Numbered from the stretch's first letter, positions 1 to 13,690 are shown. The stretch is 64,000 nt of DNA from Akebia trifoliata (GCA_017979445.1 CM030714.1:8563049-8627048), one strand, 5' to 3'. The notes: a model not told the origin generated them from the letters alone. Made by a program: numbers and translations.

Positions 1-224
1 TTAAAATATTAATTAATATAAAGTGAAATTCTAATTAAAATTAATCAAGTAAGACTAAAGTCAAGTCAATCAAATAAGACTAAAGTCAATCAAGTAAGAC
101 TAAAATCAAGTCAATCAAGTAAGACTAAAGTAAAGATCTTAAAGTTAATCAAGTAAGACCAAATTCAAGATATTAAAGTCAATTAAGTAAGACTAAAGTC
201 AAAATCTTAAAGTCAATCAAGTAA

Positions 225-1422
225 GGCAGTGTTTGTTTGTACTATTTTTCAGCGCTTATTAAATTCAACACTTTTTGTTAAAATAACGCATTTGTCTACT
301 TTATATTTTCAGCACTTATTGCTGAAAATAAATGAAAAAAATTCAGTACTTTTTTTATGCTGAAAAAAAATGTTGAAGCGGTAAGCACTTCTCTTTTTTC
401 GACACGAACAAGTATGCCCTTCGTTTTTTTGAGCATAAACAAGTATGCTCTTATTCTTAAAAGGATATTACCTCTTATATCCTATAGATAAGTATATAAG
501 CACCCCACAAATTAATAAACTCACACCATGACTAAATTATTTTATCTTATATGGGTTAAATTTTTTGGAATGAGATGATTTTTGGTGAGGATGATCCCCT
601 CATTAGTATATAAGCACCCCACAAATTAATAAACCCACACAATGACTAAATTATTTTGTCTTATATGGGTTAAAAGTTTTGGAATAAGTTGATTTTTGAT
701 AAGAATAATCTCTACAATGAGGAGATCATTCTCACCAAAAATCAACACATCCTGAAACTTCTAACCCTATCAAAACAAGTTCAAAAATCGTAAATCGTCC
801 TTCTTATTTTTTTTGAAAATTATTTTTGACAAGTTAAAAATTTCAAAATGGACTGATTTTTAGTGAGGATGATCTCTAGATCATAGAGACCATCCTCACT
901 AAAAATTTACTCATTCCAAAAACTTTAACCCATATAAAACAAAAAAAATTGGCTATGGTGTGGGTTGCCTTTAATAGAGTGCTTTTATAATTACACATCA
1001 TTTATTTCCATCGAAAATTATTCATCCAAAATTAAGTTCTTCTAATGTTGATTTCAAAATTTTGTGATTTGTATGACATTATTATTTTAATTTGAAATTT
1101 GCGGGCTTTTTTAAATAGAAATTATTATTTATAAATTGAAGATTTGAGTATTATTTATTATTTAAAAATGAATTGTATTTTAATTTTATATGAAATAATA
1201 TATTTTATTGTGTTTGATAAGAAATGAGTATTTGAAACATGCAAACAATATATAATATGATTGTAATGGTAACAAAGACAATTTGCCAGCTTTAGCAATC
1301 TGTAATAAACATGATTCAGCATCTAAACAAAACAACTTTTTTAGCACTTAAATTGAGTGCTTATAAGTTTCAGCGCTTAATGCTATTCATCACTTATTTT
1401 TTTCAGTTTAACAAACAGCACC
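225..1422. mobile_element. PIF/Harbinger-type non-autonomous element inserted in the LTR
   Basis: The terminal inverted repeats are GGCAGTGTTTGTTTG at the left and the reverse complement of GGTGCTGTTTGTTAA at the right, with shared subterminal AGCGCTTA/AGCACTTA motifs. A TAA duplication lies at 222-224 and 1423-1425. The gypsy tandem repeat (AAGTAAGACTAAAG) is interrupted by the element and resumes after it, which confirms insertion. No transposase is present. Confidence 0.7.
493..990. mobile_element. Double-hairpin Mutator-type MITE (family A, copy 1), nested
   Basis: Inverted copies of TTGGAATGRGMTGATTTTT and GAGGATGATCTC form two adjacent palindromes. The left end carries an internal tandem duplication of about 115 bp (493-606 against 607 onward, both starting TATATAAGCACCCCAC). 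The right end is the inverted AGTGCTTTTATA. It lies inside the PIF-type element at 225-1422, so it is the third nested layer. Confidence 0.6.
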
Positions 1423-3026
1423 TAAGACTAAAGTAAAAAATTTAAGATAATTCTAATTAAATAATAACTCTATTTAAAACAATCATAATTAAATAATAAC
1501 TTTACCTAAAATAATTATAATTAAAATATAACTCTACATAAAATAATTATAATTAAACACTAATTCTATCTAAACAAACACTTAAAAAAATCTATAAATA
1601 GGAGTCTTTACAACCTATTTTCGTATAAAAAAATAAACAATTGAAAAAATAGGTCAAAAACCTTCCATAACCTCCCATAAACCTTGATTTTGAAGTCCCA
1701 ACTCCTTACCTAACATTCATACCCCAATTTTAACTCAAAAAACACCTACAAACCCTTCCAAAACACCCCAGAAATCCATAAAAAAAAAATAAAATAATTC
1801 AGAAGGTGATACTTTATTTTAAATATCCGAAACGAATCCGGTGACAGAACGAAACGAGGAGTGCTGTACGAAGAACTATTCTACCAGATCTGAGGGAACA
1901 AGACCGTTGTCTTCGTAAAGGTAAAGATTTAAATTTTTTTATTAATTAGGTTTTTTAGCAATATAGTCTTATTTGAAAATTAGTAGAGACCGGTGTTTGC
2001 CAAGAGGGGTTGGTGCCTAACACCTTCCAACCCCGTAATGTGATCCTCGAACTCAGTTATTTTTTTAAGTAGATTAGTTGTTTTTATCCGTTTGGAGTCA
2101 ATGTTCGATTCCTAGACCACAATAAGTAGGTGGCGACTCCCAAACCTCAAAGGTCAAAAGCGGATCTGCGCATCCCGCGAATCGAGGGTGCTTTTAGTGG
2201 CGACTCCACTGGTGACTTTTGAGGATCAGACTTGAAAAATCCCAAGTTTGAGAATATTGCCTTTTAGACCTAGTTTTTTATTATTTTATTTTTGTTTTTT
2301 AGTTTACCTGATTCAATTATTTGTTAGGACTATTGCACACTCTCGGAGTTGTTTGGATTAATTGCTATAACTTGTTTAAGGGACACTTAGGATAACCCCA
2401 AATAAGACATAATATCGGGAGGTTAAGGACATAAGAATGGTTGATAGCCCATTTTTACTTATGGGGATATCTTATTCTTTTTATATTATCCTCCATTGGT
2501 TCAATTTTGAATATTTTTATTGGGCACGTAATCTTCCTATGATTCAATCGAGGGTTATGTAGAATGACCCTAAATAGATAGAGAGATTAAGAGATTTAAT
2601 TGAGGATGGAATAATGACTAATGAATCTTGAAGTTTTTTTATTTTTATTATTTTAGGGTTCTGTCTTTAAGCATTTTTTTTTTAAATAAAAAAAATCGTT
2701 TGAGAGGGTGTGATGTATCCTTCGACAATATTTGTTTTTAAAATTTTTTTTTTTTTTAGTTTGCTGTCCATTGACAGCAAGAAGAAAATTAGCAAAATAG
2801 TAAACAAAAAAAAAAAACTCAAAACGTGCTGTCCATTGGCAGCAAGAGGAAAACCCAACAAAGTTTGGTTTATTAAGGTTCTGTCAAGCATTAGGGTGCC
2901 CATAGTAAAAAGTCATTTTCAATATTGTGTTTAGAATAATTGGTGGGGTGCTGGTAGCATTTTTTTTATTTTTGCCTTTTTCTATTTCCTTCTCAAAAGA
3001 GAGAGAAAACCAGCAAGAGAGAGGAA

Positions 3027-3029
<3 letters not shown>

Positions 3030-3069
<40 letters not shown>
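3030..3069. repeat. (CT)n microsatellite
   Basis: About 20 uninterrupted CT units, followed by a short GT run, in UTR-like sequence. Confidence 0.95.
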
Positions 3070-3075
<6 letters not shown>

Positions 3076-3665
3076 TATTTTCTTTCTCTCCCCCAGACCC
3101 TAACCCTAGATTATTCACCTCTCTGTTATACACACAAGCAGCAAGTTAGCTTCTTGTCTGAATCTTGATCGATCTTAAACGATTCAGACATCAAAATCTC
3201 ATAAAAACTTGCAAGATCGAGACTCCAGTATCACTCGCCTGAATCTGATTTACTGATTTTTCAGGCCCTTCTACTATTGGTACATTTCTTCAATTTTTCC
3301 CAAAAAATTATCAGATGTTCTCCATCGATTTTTTTTATTATTATTTTTAAATATTATTAGTTTAGAAGATCTAATTCTCTGCAAATCGATATGTTAGATC
3401 TCTCAAGTAATTTTTTTTATGGCTCTGTGTGCATAGTAGCGCATATTAGCATACTAACTAAGCAAACGCACTCTGTCCCATAACCGAAATATAAAACTAT
3501 TTCGAATGTTTTGAGGCAATTTCTTCGTTTGCGAAAGAAAAAATTAAAATTTTTTTTTTTTTCAAACCCAACTTACTCGTCCATAAGATTGAGCTCTCTT
3601 CGTTCTTGTGGTAGATCACACCGCTGGATAACATTTCCTAATATTTATTTAATTTATTTTTTAAA

Positions 3666-3676
3666 CATATATATAT

Positions 3677-3723
<47 letters not shown>
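3666..3723. repeat. (AT)n microsatellite
   Basis: Almost pure AT dinucleotide repeat with one phase break near 3688. Confidence 0.95.
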
Positions 3724-3725
<2 letters not shown>

Positions 3726-6095
3726 AAAAAATTAAGATCTCAACTTAACAAGGCTTAAAGGCCGATTGGGAAAGATCAAATGGAGAGATCAATCCGAGAT
3801 TTGTTTGATCAGAATTTTCCAAGTCGTCGACTTAATACAGATTTTTTTTTTCTTCCAATTCAAAGCAGAAATTAAGATCGAAGGCTGTTTCAATTATTGG
3901 ATTTAAAAAAAAATGTTTTTTTAGGAAGAAACCTTGAAAATTTTAATTCATTCCGCAAAAACCCATTGGGTGAACCTCAATCTAGACATTCTGATATATG
4001 AGGTTTGGCTTGAAATAAAGATGGCGATGATGTTTCATTGTAAAAATTCTAATTGTCATTTTTGTTTTTTTCTTTCCATTGATCGAATCCTCAAAAGAAT
4101 TGTCATGGTTCTGAACCGTAACATAATAGGTGTTAACTTGATTTGGGGATATTACTTGAATGAGGAGAGTATGGAATTTGAGATCATTGGTTGAGTTATT
4201 AGAATTTTTGGGATAAAAACCAGTGAATTGGATAAGGAATGATAGTGGAATGGCTTTTAATGTGGTATTTTCTAACCGATAAACATCTTTGTTCGATTGA
4301 TTTCTTTTTGAATTTCTATTGTCACACCAATTTTTACCCATCGCACATCACTTTAAAGGTATCCGCTAATGCTACTTTCAATCGCCAATGTGTAAATTGA
4401 CGAGACAATAGAATTTCTCTTTTATTGAGCAATGTTTCAGTTTTTTTTTAATTAACAGCAACAGTTTTTTTAATAAAAATTCTTTTCTAAAAGGAAAAAA
4501 ATAAATCAATATGAAAAGATACCCATATGTTCATAACTACCATATTGTCATTAATTCAACATTCATGGAGATTTCGATTCGTTTTTGGGTCACTCAAAAT
4601 AACCCTTTGATTGGAAATATATTCGGATTAAATTGTATGTTTGATTCAACGATTGAGCCTGATTACCAATTTTCATGTTGATTGCCTATCTAACGTGCTG
4701 TGATCTCGATGGAGTATATGTTTTTATTTTTGGTCTTGATATGATGGGTATGTGTACTATCTTGATTATTATTTCTATGATATCAATGTTGTATGGTTTA
4801 ATTGGACTCATATGATCGAAAAAGGCAGGGTACACCCCACCCTATTTTGCACGCACTACTAGCACGTTTATATTATTGCATTGCATGTTGTATGTCCCTT
4901 ATAGCCAACGTCGCACTAATACGTGGCCGGATTTTCTCGGAGATGCGACGTCATTCATGAAAACCACAACTCCAATCATGTACCTTAAGGTATATTAAAA
5001 CATATGATACTACCACTAAACATATGTTTACAATAAAAACAATTTTGTTAAGGGTTGTACATGATTTTCAAGCGTACGGTCATTTATTGACTAGTAGGAA
5101 AGTAGGCAAATTTTGATGTCCCATTTGTAACGAAGGAACAAATTCAATGTGGTTAAAACATGATGGAAAATTTTCTTATATTAGGCATACTTTTTTTGTT
5201 TTAACTGATCTCAACCATTCTTTCATATTATAGATGATTTAAGTATTTTTTTTTTATTTCAAAATAAATGCTTGTTATATAAAATTCTTTAACTTTTCAT
5301 ATAAATTATCAGTTAGAGCTTAAAATGAGTTACTCTTCTAAAAATTTATTACTTTTAACTAAGATAAATTTAAAAAAAAAAAAAACCATTAATTTGTATA
5401 TTTAGGATAACAAATTATAACTAAGTTAATAATTTTGTTGATAATATGCTAAGTTTTTTAAAGGAATTTGTTTTATTTATAATGATTTGAAATACATTTT
5501 TTTCTTTTGATTCTTGAGAACCATAATCGATGGGTATCCATTTTTTTTGTTGTGCGATTTGTGTTTTCTTTCAATTCCTCCTGTTTTCTTAACATATATG
5601 TCCTCCTTTTGGATAGGCCAAAGTTCTAGGATCTTTGTTTTTAGCACTGTAGGGCAACGACATCCCTGCATCACATTCAACTCTTATCTCATAAGGCTAT
5701 ATCTTCTATCAATAGAGGGTGTAAAGCTATATCTTCTATCAATAGGGTCTCTAGATCTTCCCAAGTACCTCAATCCGCATCACATGGGAAAAGACTTAGA
5801 CGATGGTCATGAAAATTGAGGAAGTCGATGCCGAACACTCACATAGAAGAAAATCAAAACTATTTGGCCTATAAATATGGAAAATTCCAAGGAAAAAAGC
5901 TTCAATAAATAGCCATTTAGAATATAATCATCCTCAACGATCACATCATTTCATTTGCAATTGGAACAATTACAACATCATTAATAGCTATGGATTTTAA
6001 TGTTTGATCATCAAGATAGCTTTTTTTCCATTCCCTTACTTCACTTTGGAATATATAATTGTGACAAATAGGAAATTTAATCATCATCAACATAG

Positions 6096-9000
6096 TCATT
6101 TTATTTCCCTAGAAATCATGTCAGGTACATGATCCTTGGCTATGGAGATGTCTAATGTTTGGTGATCAAGAAAACTTTTTCCACTCTCTGACTTTCCTTT
6201 GGTACAATTGTCCTCGCTCTTGCCCCATGATACACAATAAAGGCCAATGATTATGAAGAGTGCACCAATCAAGCTGTGAGAAGCAAAGCAAACAGAACAT
6301 GATTGAATTAAATGTGAATTACTACAACCACCAATTAAATTTATTATCTAATCCAAGTTTATGAAAATTTGCTAAACATTTTATGATTAAAATGCATGGC
6401 TAGTGTAAAAAATTAAAGGGTTCGTCAAGCATATTGTTGACTCTCAAATGACGATCAGCAAATCATGTTCATCTAGAATATTAAAAAAAAGTGAAAGTAT
6501 GAAAAACAAAACAAAAAAGGCTCAAATTTTAGGTATAAATGAATCGAAAAACACAAAAACCCAAACATAAGGGATAAGGCGTAATTATGATGATAATGAT
6601 GATATGGGAAGCATATAAACTACCAAGGCAACAACCATATATGCCATACTATGTTGCTCACCTGCCTAAGTGAAGCTGCTCTGCAAAGGCAATCGACGAA
6701 AATAGTGCAACTATGATTAATAGTACTGGATAAAACATGGCTGCAAAAACTGGTCCTTTCTCATTAATACACCATGTTTGTATGCAGTACACTAGGGCAG
6801 AGGACACAACTCCCTATAAAAAAGAGAATTAGATGATTATTCACTTCTAAACATTTAACTTCTTACCCTCCACGTATTTAATTTTCTCTTCAGATTCACT
6901 AAGTTTGGTCATTAACCTTCAAGGCCTGTTAAACAAACCATAGTTTTTTAATTTGGTAAAAGCCCATGAAGAACAAACCAATTAAGGGGCACTTGTTCTA
7001 CTTCTATAATCAGTTAAACGAGATAGTATACCTGTAAGTGACATAGTATCACTGAAATAAGGAAAAATTAAACTCACAGAGTAGATGATGGTTAAGAGTT
7101 GCACATTCCATTCCAATTTCCATGACGCGAGTTGCCTATTAAAAATTAGTGCAAGAACAAAAGATTGCAATGATGCAATGAAACAAATCCAAGTGTTGAG
7201 CGACAATCGAGCTGGATAAACTTTGCAGAGCATGGACTATGAGTTAATAAGACATAAAATTATAGCAGTTAACATTATATGTCGATAATTAATTATTCAA
7301 ATTAATTGAGTTCTAGATGAGGGATAATTTTTATTGTTGCAACCTGAAGAATGAGCCATCCACTCCATGCGACATGGCTTGTTATAATAAGAAGTGAGCC
7401 TTTGATCCAATTATCTTTGTGGTGTCTCAACCCAACAACAGAACTAGTGGTATCATTGATGTCAATCAATGGCCTTGCAGCGAAGCTTTTGAATTGGTAT
7501 CCTCCTTTCCAAAACGTAAATATAAGTGCTCCACTAACGCATATCAACGTCCCCAAGACCTTTGCTCGGCCTCTAACACTTTTGATCACGATTTTCTCTA
7601 TCCTGATGAATGAGAGAAATAACTTTGTTAACGCCTCTATAGTGTGTGTGCGAGTGTATTAGTTGTAATATCGAAAGCGCTTGTGAATGACAAACATTGT
7701 TACCCTAGTAGAACCGATAGAAGGAATGTCAAAGTGGGAATAACACAAGTCAAGGCACTCGCAACAGTGGCGGATGTATAAATGACGCCAGCATAATTGA
7801 GATTGAGATGTATAGTAGTCCCAAGTGACGAAAGCACGAAGATCTTCATAAATGTTGAAATTGAAATGGGAGGGCGTTGTTTCCTGCATCACATTTAAAC
7901 TCTTAATTAAAACAAGCTTCCAGCCCTTAAGTGAAAGTCCTTGACTAGGACCTTGGCACAGTGACATATAATCTATCTTTGTGACATACAAGCACAAGCC
8001 AGTTTTCGCTCTACATGACATGCCCAAGAAGCCTTGCTAAGGCCGGGAGTGTCAGGCAAGCTACCCCTACTCAAAAAGCTAAATAGAGTGTGGTTCGCTT
8101 GACTAACATAGTCAGGCTCTCAGCCTTACCAAGGCTTTTGGGCCTATCACAGGAAGAGAAACGGGTAGGGTCCCTCCACGTGACACACCTAAGGCTTCTA
8201 GCCTGATTAATTTCAACTAAAAATAAAAGAGCAACGATTTTCTAATGCCTCCCTCTGACACATGCCCCCCTACGTCCCCATCACAGAACCGTAGATCATT
8301 TGCCTCAGGATACATATAACCATAGATATTTTTTTTGTGTATCCCAAGACAAATGTTCTACGGTTCTGTGATGGGGGTGTATGTCAGAGGAGGGCGTCGT
8401 ATAATCACAGCTCAAACTAATCTTTTATGTGCTGGTATCTAATATATATATTTCCTTTTTGTAATAAGGGTTCCTCTTCCATTTCTTCTTCTCCAAAGGA
8501 GCTTTTCCATTCGAATTTCTATTTAAATGAGAAAATCTCTTCAACCAATTGAAGGTCAGCTGACGTTACATTACAAATGCAACTACTTCCTTCGTCTATT
8601 AAATCTTAATTTTTTTTGAGAGGCAATGTCCTTATTTGATTGGTTAGAGATGAAATCACTAATTGGCTTATTACATTAAATAAGATAAAATAAAAATAAA
8701 AATTGGTATGACTGCATAGGCTCTCTAGTATTATTAGAGAACCCATAGTTTTAAAACTCAAACTATCATTGATTGGAATGCCCACCAAATTGATTCAACT
8801 TGATGACTTACAAGTACTTATTAAATAATTTTTAGTAGTTTAAAATAAAGAATAGTAATTTTGTCCAACAAAATATTATATATATAAGTGGATTACTCGG
8901 TTGAGTTTCTAACCAATTCAGTATATTTCTAGAGTTCACTCATCCAAGTTACCAATTTGACCTTATGTGTTAGTTTAAACATGTTTGGGCATGGTTACAT

Positions 9001-9613
9001 AGAGCTACTTAAAAATTGAACGGATTTTTAAAAAATATGATTCCACTTAAAACTATAAAACTCCAAAACTCGACTAGAATGAATGCCCATCCCGTCGAGT
9101 CAAAATAAAAATATCAATTTTATTAATTTTTAGAAAATACTTTTCAAAATTTTCAAATAAAAACATTTATATTTCATTCTCCACAAAATTATTATATATA
9201 ACCAAATATCTTGCTCAAGTTTCTGACCTGGCTCGATGCATTTTCAAGTTGACTTGACCTAGTTGACAAATAGACTAGACTATTTGCCAAGTAATTCGGT
9301 CGGTTGGTTCCATCAAGATTGAAACCCAACTATCCTCAAAATCCAATTGAGTTGACTCGACTTGTCATGTTTTATAACAATGAATGGAACTAGCTAGCAT
9401 GCAAATTCATGGAAATGGCGCACTTGCTTACCTCTCGAGCACATAAGCCATGGGGCCTAACAAAAACATGGCAATTAGGTGACGGTACGCTATAAAGACG
9501 AATTGATTGAGGCCCTTGTCAAGAGAGATCTTTGTGAGAATGCTGGAACCACCATAAGCTATCTGGACCAAAACCATGGCCAAATAGCAAGAACAGCTTC
9601 TTATGCTTCCCAT
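6096..9613 (-). CDS. WAT1-related transporter (DMT/EamA family), six exons, complete
   Basis: Multi-pass membrane transporter of the plant WAT1 (UMAMIT, nodulin MtN21) family; members export small metabolites such as amino acids or auxin, but this substrate cannot be read. Exons in coding order: 9432-9613, 7704-7883, 7344-7602, 7078-7236, 6662-6813, 6096-6273. All introns are GT-AG, phases agree, no internal stop is seen, and the spliced product is 369 aa, normal for the family. Visible motifs are an N-terminal SCYLAMVLVQIAYGG segment, YRHLIA and GPMAYVLER (exon 1), TTIHLNLNYAGVIYTSATVA and VIPTLTFLLSVLLG (exon 2), RGRAKVLGTLICVSGAL (exon 3), NTWICFIASLQSFVLALI (exon 4), YCIQTWCINEKGPVFAAMF (exon 5), and SLIGALFIIIGLYCVSWGK plus a short hydrophilic tail (exon 6). 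This fits two EamA domains with about ten helices. Intron 1 (1,548 bp) holds a MITE. A second copy survives only as exon 1 at 24693-24874. Confidence 0.93.
8229..8413. mobile_element. Hairpin MITE, family B, in WAT1 intron 1
   Basis: Near-palindrome with ends GAGCAACGATT and the inverted GAGCTGTGATT. The core is ACCGTAGATCATTTGCC...GGATACA, mirrored by TGTATCCC...TCTACGGTTCTGTGATGGGG. The best copy of the same core is at 62385-62520. Confidence 0.7.
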
Positions 9614-11337
9614 CCCTTATGTGCAACTGAATTAAGCTTTGAAGCCCAGGTCTCTAATAAATAGATATCTAATGGATCAACCACTACTTCTAGGATGCGT
9701 TGGTGCTTTCTTGCTTCTGCATTTCCTTTAATAAATTAATGGTTTGGGACTTTGAGTGGTAGAATTCATAATCATATTTAATATTTAACCAATTGCAAAT
9801 ATGCAATTAGTAGGAGATGCCCACTTTTCTTCAACTTTGTCCTATTCTTCCTAAATCCTAACATTAACATTTGCACACTAAGCCTTATAGTCCAACTCAT
9901 AAGCTTGACTCAACTAAGGATGTCCTCTGATGAGTCAAGTTGAAAACTCATGAGTTGACTAGAACGAGTCAAATAATGAAATATTATAATAAATAGATAT
10001 CTACTGGATCAACCACTACTTCTACGATGCTTTGGTGCTTTCTTATTACTTCAGCATTTCCTTTAACAAATTAATGGTTTGGGTAGTGGAATTCATAATC
10101 ATATTCAAAAAAATATGCCATGGATAGGAAGAGATGCCCACTTCTCTTCAACTTTGTCCTATTCTTCCTAAATCCTAACATTTGCACGCAAACACTTAGG
10201 AGCTGTTTGATAATGTTTTTCAACCGCGCTTTTGCGCCATTTTCGCCTTTCAACCGCAATTAGGTGATTCGTTTTGCGTTTGATAAAAAAATCCAACAAA
10301 AAATTTGGCTTATGAACCACGGTTTCGTTTTATGGTAAATAGGAGCTTTTCCAATTTGCGTGTGCGGGAGAAGAGAATTGAGAATTTTAAGTTAAAGTAA
10401 AATGACCTTTATACCCTAATACTAATTACCAAAAGACAACAAACATCCCACAATCAAAATAAAGTCATCTTCCCTCATGGTTTTATAACTCGGTTTCGCG
10501 TCTCATCTCATCCATACCAGATACTGAGTTGTCTCGGACAAGTTTTCCGATACGTTTGAGACGTCTTGTCCAAAAATTTCAACAATGAACGTGAGGTATT
10601 AAATCTCATTCAAAAAACTGACTTGTGCGTCCGTCTCATTCATGCCACTATTGTAGCTGTGACAAAATGTTGCCATTGTTACCATTCGAATGCCGATCGA
10701 TGAAGAACACAAGGACGATCACGAATCATTCAAAGGTGAGCCAAAATATGCCCTTTTCCGATTTTGAATGAAACAACAAAACCCTAACTATCTACCTTGT
10801 TCAACTTGTGATTTCTTTCAATTTGGGATTATCATTTGCTTTGATTTTGTGTCTAATAAAGTTATGATTTGATTGTAATGGTTTCATGATTTGGATTGTT
10901 CGACTATAATGGCTTCACGATTTGGGTTTAAAGGTTTGGGGGTTTAATGGTTTGGCTGCAATGGCTTCACGATTTGAGTGTTAATGGCTTTCACTATAAT
11001 AGATTCATAGCACCAATTGTAATGGATTCACTCTAAATGGGTTTAGATTCCTGATTATGGCTTTCACTATAATAGATTCAAGATTTAGGAAAGTCGATTT
11101 ATGTTATACTTGATCATTTTTTTTATGAACTTTATAGCAAACAAACAATGTACTACATATATTTGATTAATTTTTCTTTGATAAAATCAAAATTAGCCTT
11201 AATTTCATGTTCAATTCATATTTAACTTGTTTAGTATATCAAATTTAAACTATGTGGATGCCATGTAAAACATGTTTTTGTTGTTCATGTACATGTTTGT
11301 TCATTAAATGCGTTTTCATGGCGATCATTGTTAGATG

Positions 11338-12253
11338 GATGATAATAATGGAAGGGTCAGAAAGCCAATTGGACAACCAAACAACATAAAGTTTAGGTTG
11401 AAGTATGTCTCGACTTAGTTAAGAAAGGAAGAAGACCTCATAAAATCCTCGACAAGATCAATTATGGAATCCTAGTAAGGGAGTTAAAAAAATAGGTGTT
11501 GAATATGATAGAGCCCAAATGAAAAATTAGTGGAACAGATAAAAAGTAATTTGGGCACATTGGAATAAAATTATATTGCATACTGAGGTTGCTTATGATC
11601 ATGACATTGGCATGTTAGATGCGTCTGAGGAGTGGTGGGATGGATGGTTAAAAGTATATAATTGTTAGATTATTTTTTTAAGGATTTTTTGTGTTATTCC
11701 ATATAATAATAATAATTTGGGATTTAATATTATTTTTATATCATAATCCAAAAGACTTAATATTTCGAGGGGTGCCTTTGAAGTATGCTAAGGAATTGGA
11801 TTTCATCTTCACAGAGATATATGCTCAGGGTGGTCCAATGTGGTCACTTGCAATTGGTACCATGCCACCTAAGAGTACATCAGAAGTTTGAGATGAGGAC
11901 CTTGACGAAGAGGAACTAGAACATGTAATCGAGATCCAACCCCAAGATGAGGACATGACACTTGATGATGTCTATGAGGTTGAGGCTTATGTTACCCTTA
12001 CTGCACCCACACCCACACCCAATGGAACTGTTTGCCATAGAAGTAGAGTTATTATAGAGTCACAGGCTCTTAGAAAGAAGATGGCTACTGCTCACCGATT
12101 TGGTCATACACTGAACATGCTAGTTGATGTGGTTTATACACAAACCACTGCGACAAGTAAACTAGTTAAAACATCTAGTATTCAAGATTGCATTGACCTC
12201 ATAGATGAACTCACAGATGTACCCCTGACGATGATCTCTATCATTTTGCTTTG
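11338..12253 (+). pseudogene. PIF/Harbinger Myb/SANT-like accessory protein, broken
   Basis: An ATG at 11338 opens a frame that meets stops from about 11417. The recoverable protein is typical of the plant Myb/SANT-like protein that accompanies Harbinger transposases: GVEYDRAQMK followed by WAHWNKI and LDASEEWWDGWLKV, then after a probable intron FRGVPLKYAKELDFIF and an acidic linker (EVEAYV), ending near 12253. In intact elements this protein binds DNA and helps the transposase. At least three stops interrupt it. Its place upstream of the transposase on the same strand is the usual order. Confidence 0.7.
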
Positions 12254-12600
12254 AAGATGTTTATTAAAAGTAAAAAAATTTAAAGAGATTTTATGTGGGT
12301 TGTGAATCATAATTATTCGTCGTGAGTGATTGGAGGGTGAGATGGTGGATACTCTGGGTGGGCAGTAGTTTTATCTTTTCTATAGACATGCCTATAAAAC
12401 TATTGGGTTTGTTTGGCACCTATAAGGTGCAATATACTATGATTTAATTATGTTTTGGATACTATGGTTTTTATGTTGGATGGATATTGTTATCTATGTT
12501 TTTTGTATGTTGGATTAATATCCATATGTTTTCTATTGTGTGGAGGATGATGATATATGTTGTGTATTGTTGATTTAATATTGATTAAAATACACATTAT

Positions 12601-13690
12601 ATGGATTCAGATGGTGATACCCCTAATACTATTGATTTAGTTGAGGAAACAAATTCATTAGATACAAGTGTGTTAAATTTAATCACTATGGGAGCAATAA
12701 TGGGTTCCATATTTTATTATGATAACTTCTTATCCATGGAGCCGCATAGTAATGGTCTGTACACGGGGGCTGATTTTGTGCGATATGTACTCAATGGCAA
12801 TTATGTGACTTATCACCAACTATTTAGAATGGAAAGACATATCTTTAACAATCTGTGTATCATTTTGGATGAGTAAAGTCTACTAAAGATGGAACGATAT
12901 ATTACCATTGAAGAACAAGTAATGGTGTTCTTATTGGTAATATGACACAATCAAAGGCAAATAATAATTGCAAATTGATTTGATCATTTACTTCAAATAA
13001 TTAATAAGTATTTCAACTTAGTTCTATTGACATTGGTCAACTTGTAAATATCCTTAATTGTACATTCTAATCTCAATGAAATCCCATCATATATCTATAA
13101 TAATCCTTATTTTTAGCCTTATTTTAAGGTAGTTTCTCATACATGTATTTTAAATATATTTTTTATTTATTTATAAATATATGTAATATTGTATTGAAAT
13201 GATAGATAGAACACACATTAGTATTTTTGTCCCGATAGAAGAACAAGTGCGACATCGAAGGCTTAAGGGCTTTACACAAAACGTTATGGTAACATATTTA
13301 TTTGACATGTTGTTCACTCATGTGGTTGTTTCTTGGGAAGGGTCAACTAATGATTCACGTGTTTTTCTGGATATATTAAAAAGTCCAGTTAAAAATTTTC
13401 ATATCCTCCACTAGGTTTGTATATGAAAATTTCTAAATTGTATATGTTTATTTATAATATTAGAATTAAAAAATTAATATTATTGTTTGAAAAATAGATA
13501 ATTATTATCTAGTAGATGCCAGGTACCCACTCATAGATGGTTATCTCGCATCTTATCGATGTGTTCGATTACAATCGATAAGAATATAGGAGATCATGGG
13601 CAAGTGATCAAAAAGAATTATTCAACTACCTACATTCTTTCCTTTAAAACGTAAAGGCGAAGGAGCCAATATAGAAGTTGATGTGTTTAT
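12601..13690 (+). pseudogene. PIF/Harbinger DDE transposase, broken
   Basis: Fragments in order. 12760-12876 gives TYHQLFRMERHIFNNLC, and after a stop ITIEEQVMVFLL, the helix-turn-helix-like N-terminal region. 13199-13414 gives IDRTHISIFVPIEEQ, RHRRLKGFTQNVMVTYLFDM and VSWEGSTNDSRVFLDIL, the first part of the DDE nuclease domain including its first Asp. 13500-13680 gives YYLVDARYPLIDGYLASYR, containing the second Asp. Stops and intron-like gaps separate the pieces and no continuous frame is possible. It cannot encode an active enzyme. Confidence 0.85.

Larger units (their letters stand above)
1..2215 (+). mobile_element. Ty3/gypsy LTR remnant, probably Tat/Ogre-like
   Basis: The first 240 bases and 1423-1560 are degenerate tandem copies of a unit like AATCAAGTAAGACTAAAGTC, which I read as the U3 part of an LTR. 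A TATA box (TCTATAAATAGG, near 1592) follows. At 1980-2200 comes a stretch typical of plant gypsy LTR ends (TTGGTGCCTAACACCTTCC, then CGCGAATCGAGGGTGCTTT). TGGCGACTCCACTGGTGA at 2198-2215 sits where a primer-binding site would be and resembles the tRNA-Arg type site reported for Ogre elements. The left end is outside the window and the LTR does not end in a clean CA, so this is a decayed copy. Family placement is from memory of similar elements. Confidence 0.6.
2216..6095. other. Gene-poor stretch, probably retroelement-derived, with a UTR-like segment
   Basis: 2216-2640 reads as the internal leader after the LTR and primer-binding site of the gypsy remnant. A motif TGCTGTCCATTGRCAGCAAG occurs twice (near 2762 and 2829). 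2941-3300 resembles a plant promoter and 5' untranslated exon, with a CT tract, ACCCTAACCCTAG and pyrimidine-rich sequence, but no coding frame follows. 4690-5010 is again retroelement-like. Short ORFs at 3982-4341 and 5514-5819 have no recognisable domain. A 20-base motif GCTATATCTTCTATCAATAG is repeated at about 5696 and 5726. Confidence 0.35.

Noticed and set aside
3982..4341. A 119-codon minus-strand frame
   Set aside because: No domain, low-complexity Asn/Lys-rich composition expected from AT-rich DNA, no convincing promoter or neighbours.
7659..8027. A 122-codon minus-strand frame overlapping WAT1 exon 2
   Set aside because: The WAT1 protein is read in a different frame here (7704-7883 with matching splice sites); the long frame is a shadow.
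8229..8413. CRISPR-like or regulatory hairpin reading of the repeated palindromes
   Set aside because: A plant nuclear context, dispersed rather than arrayed copies, and target-site duplications identify them as MITEs.
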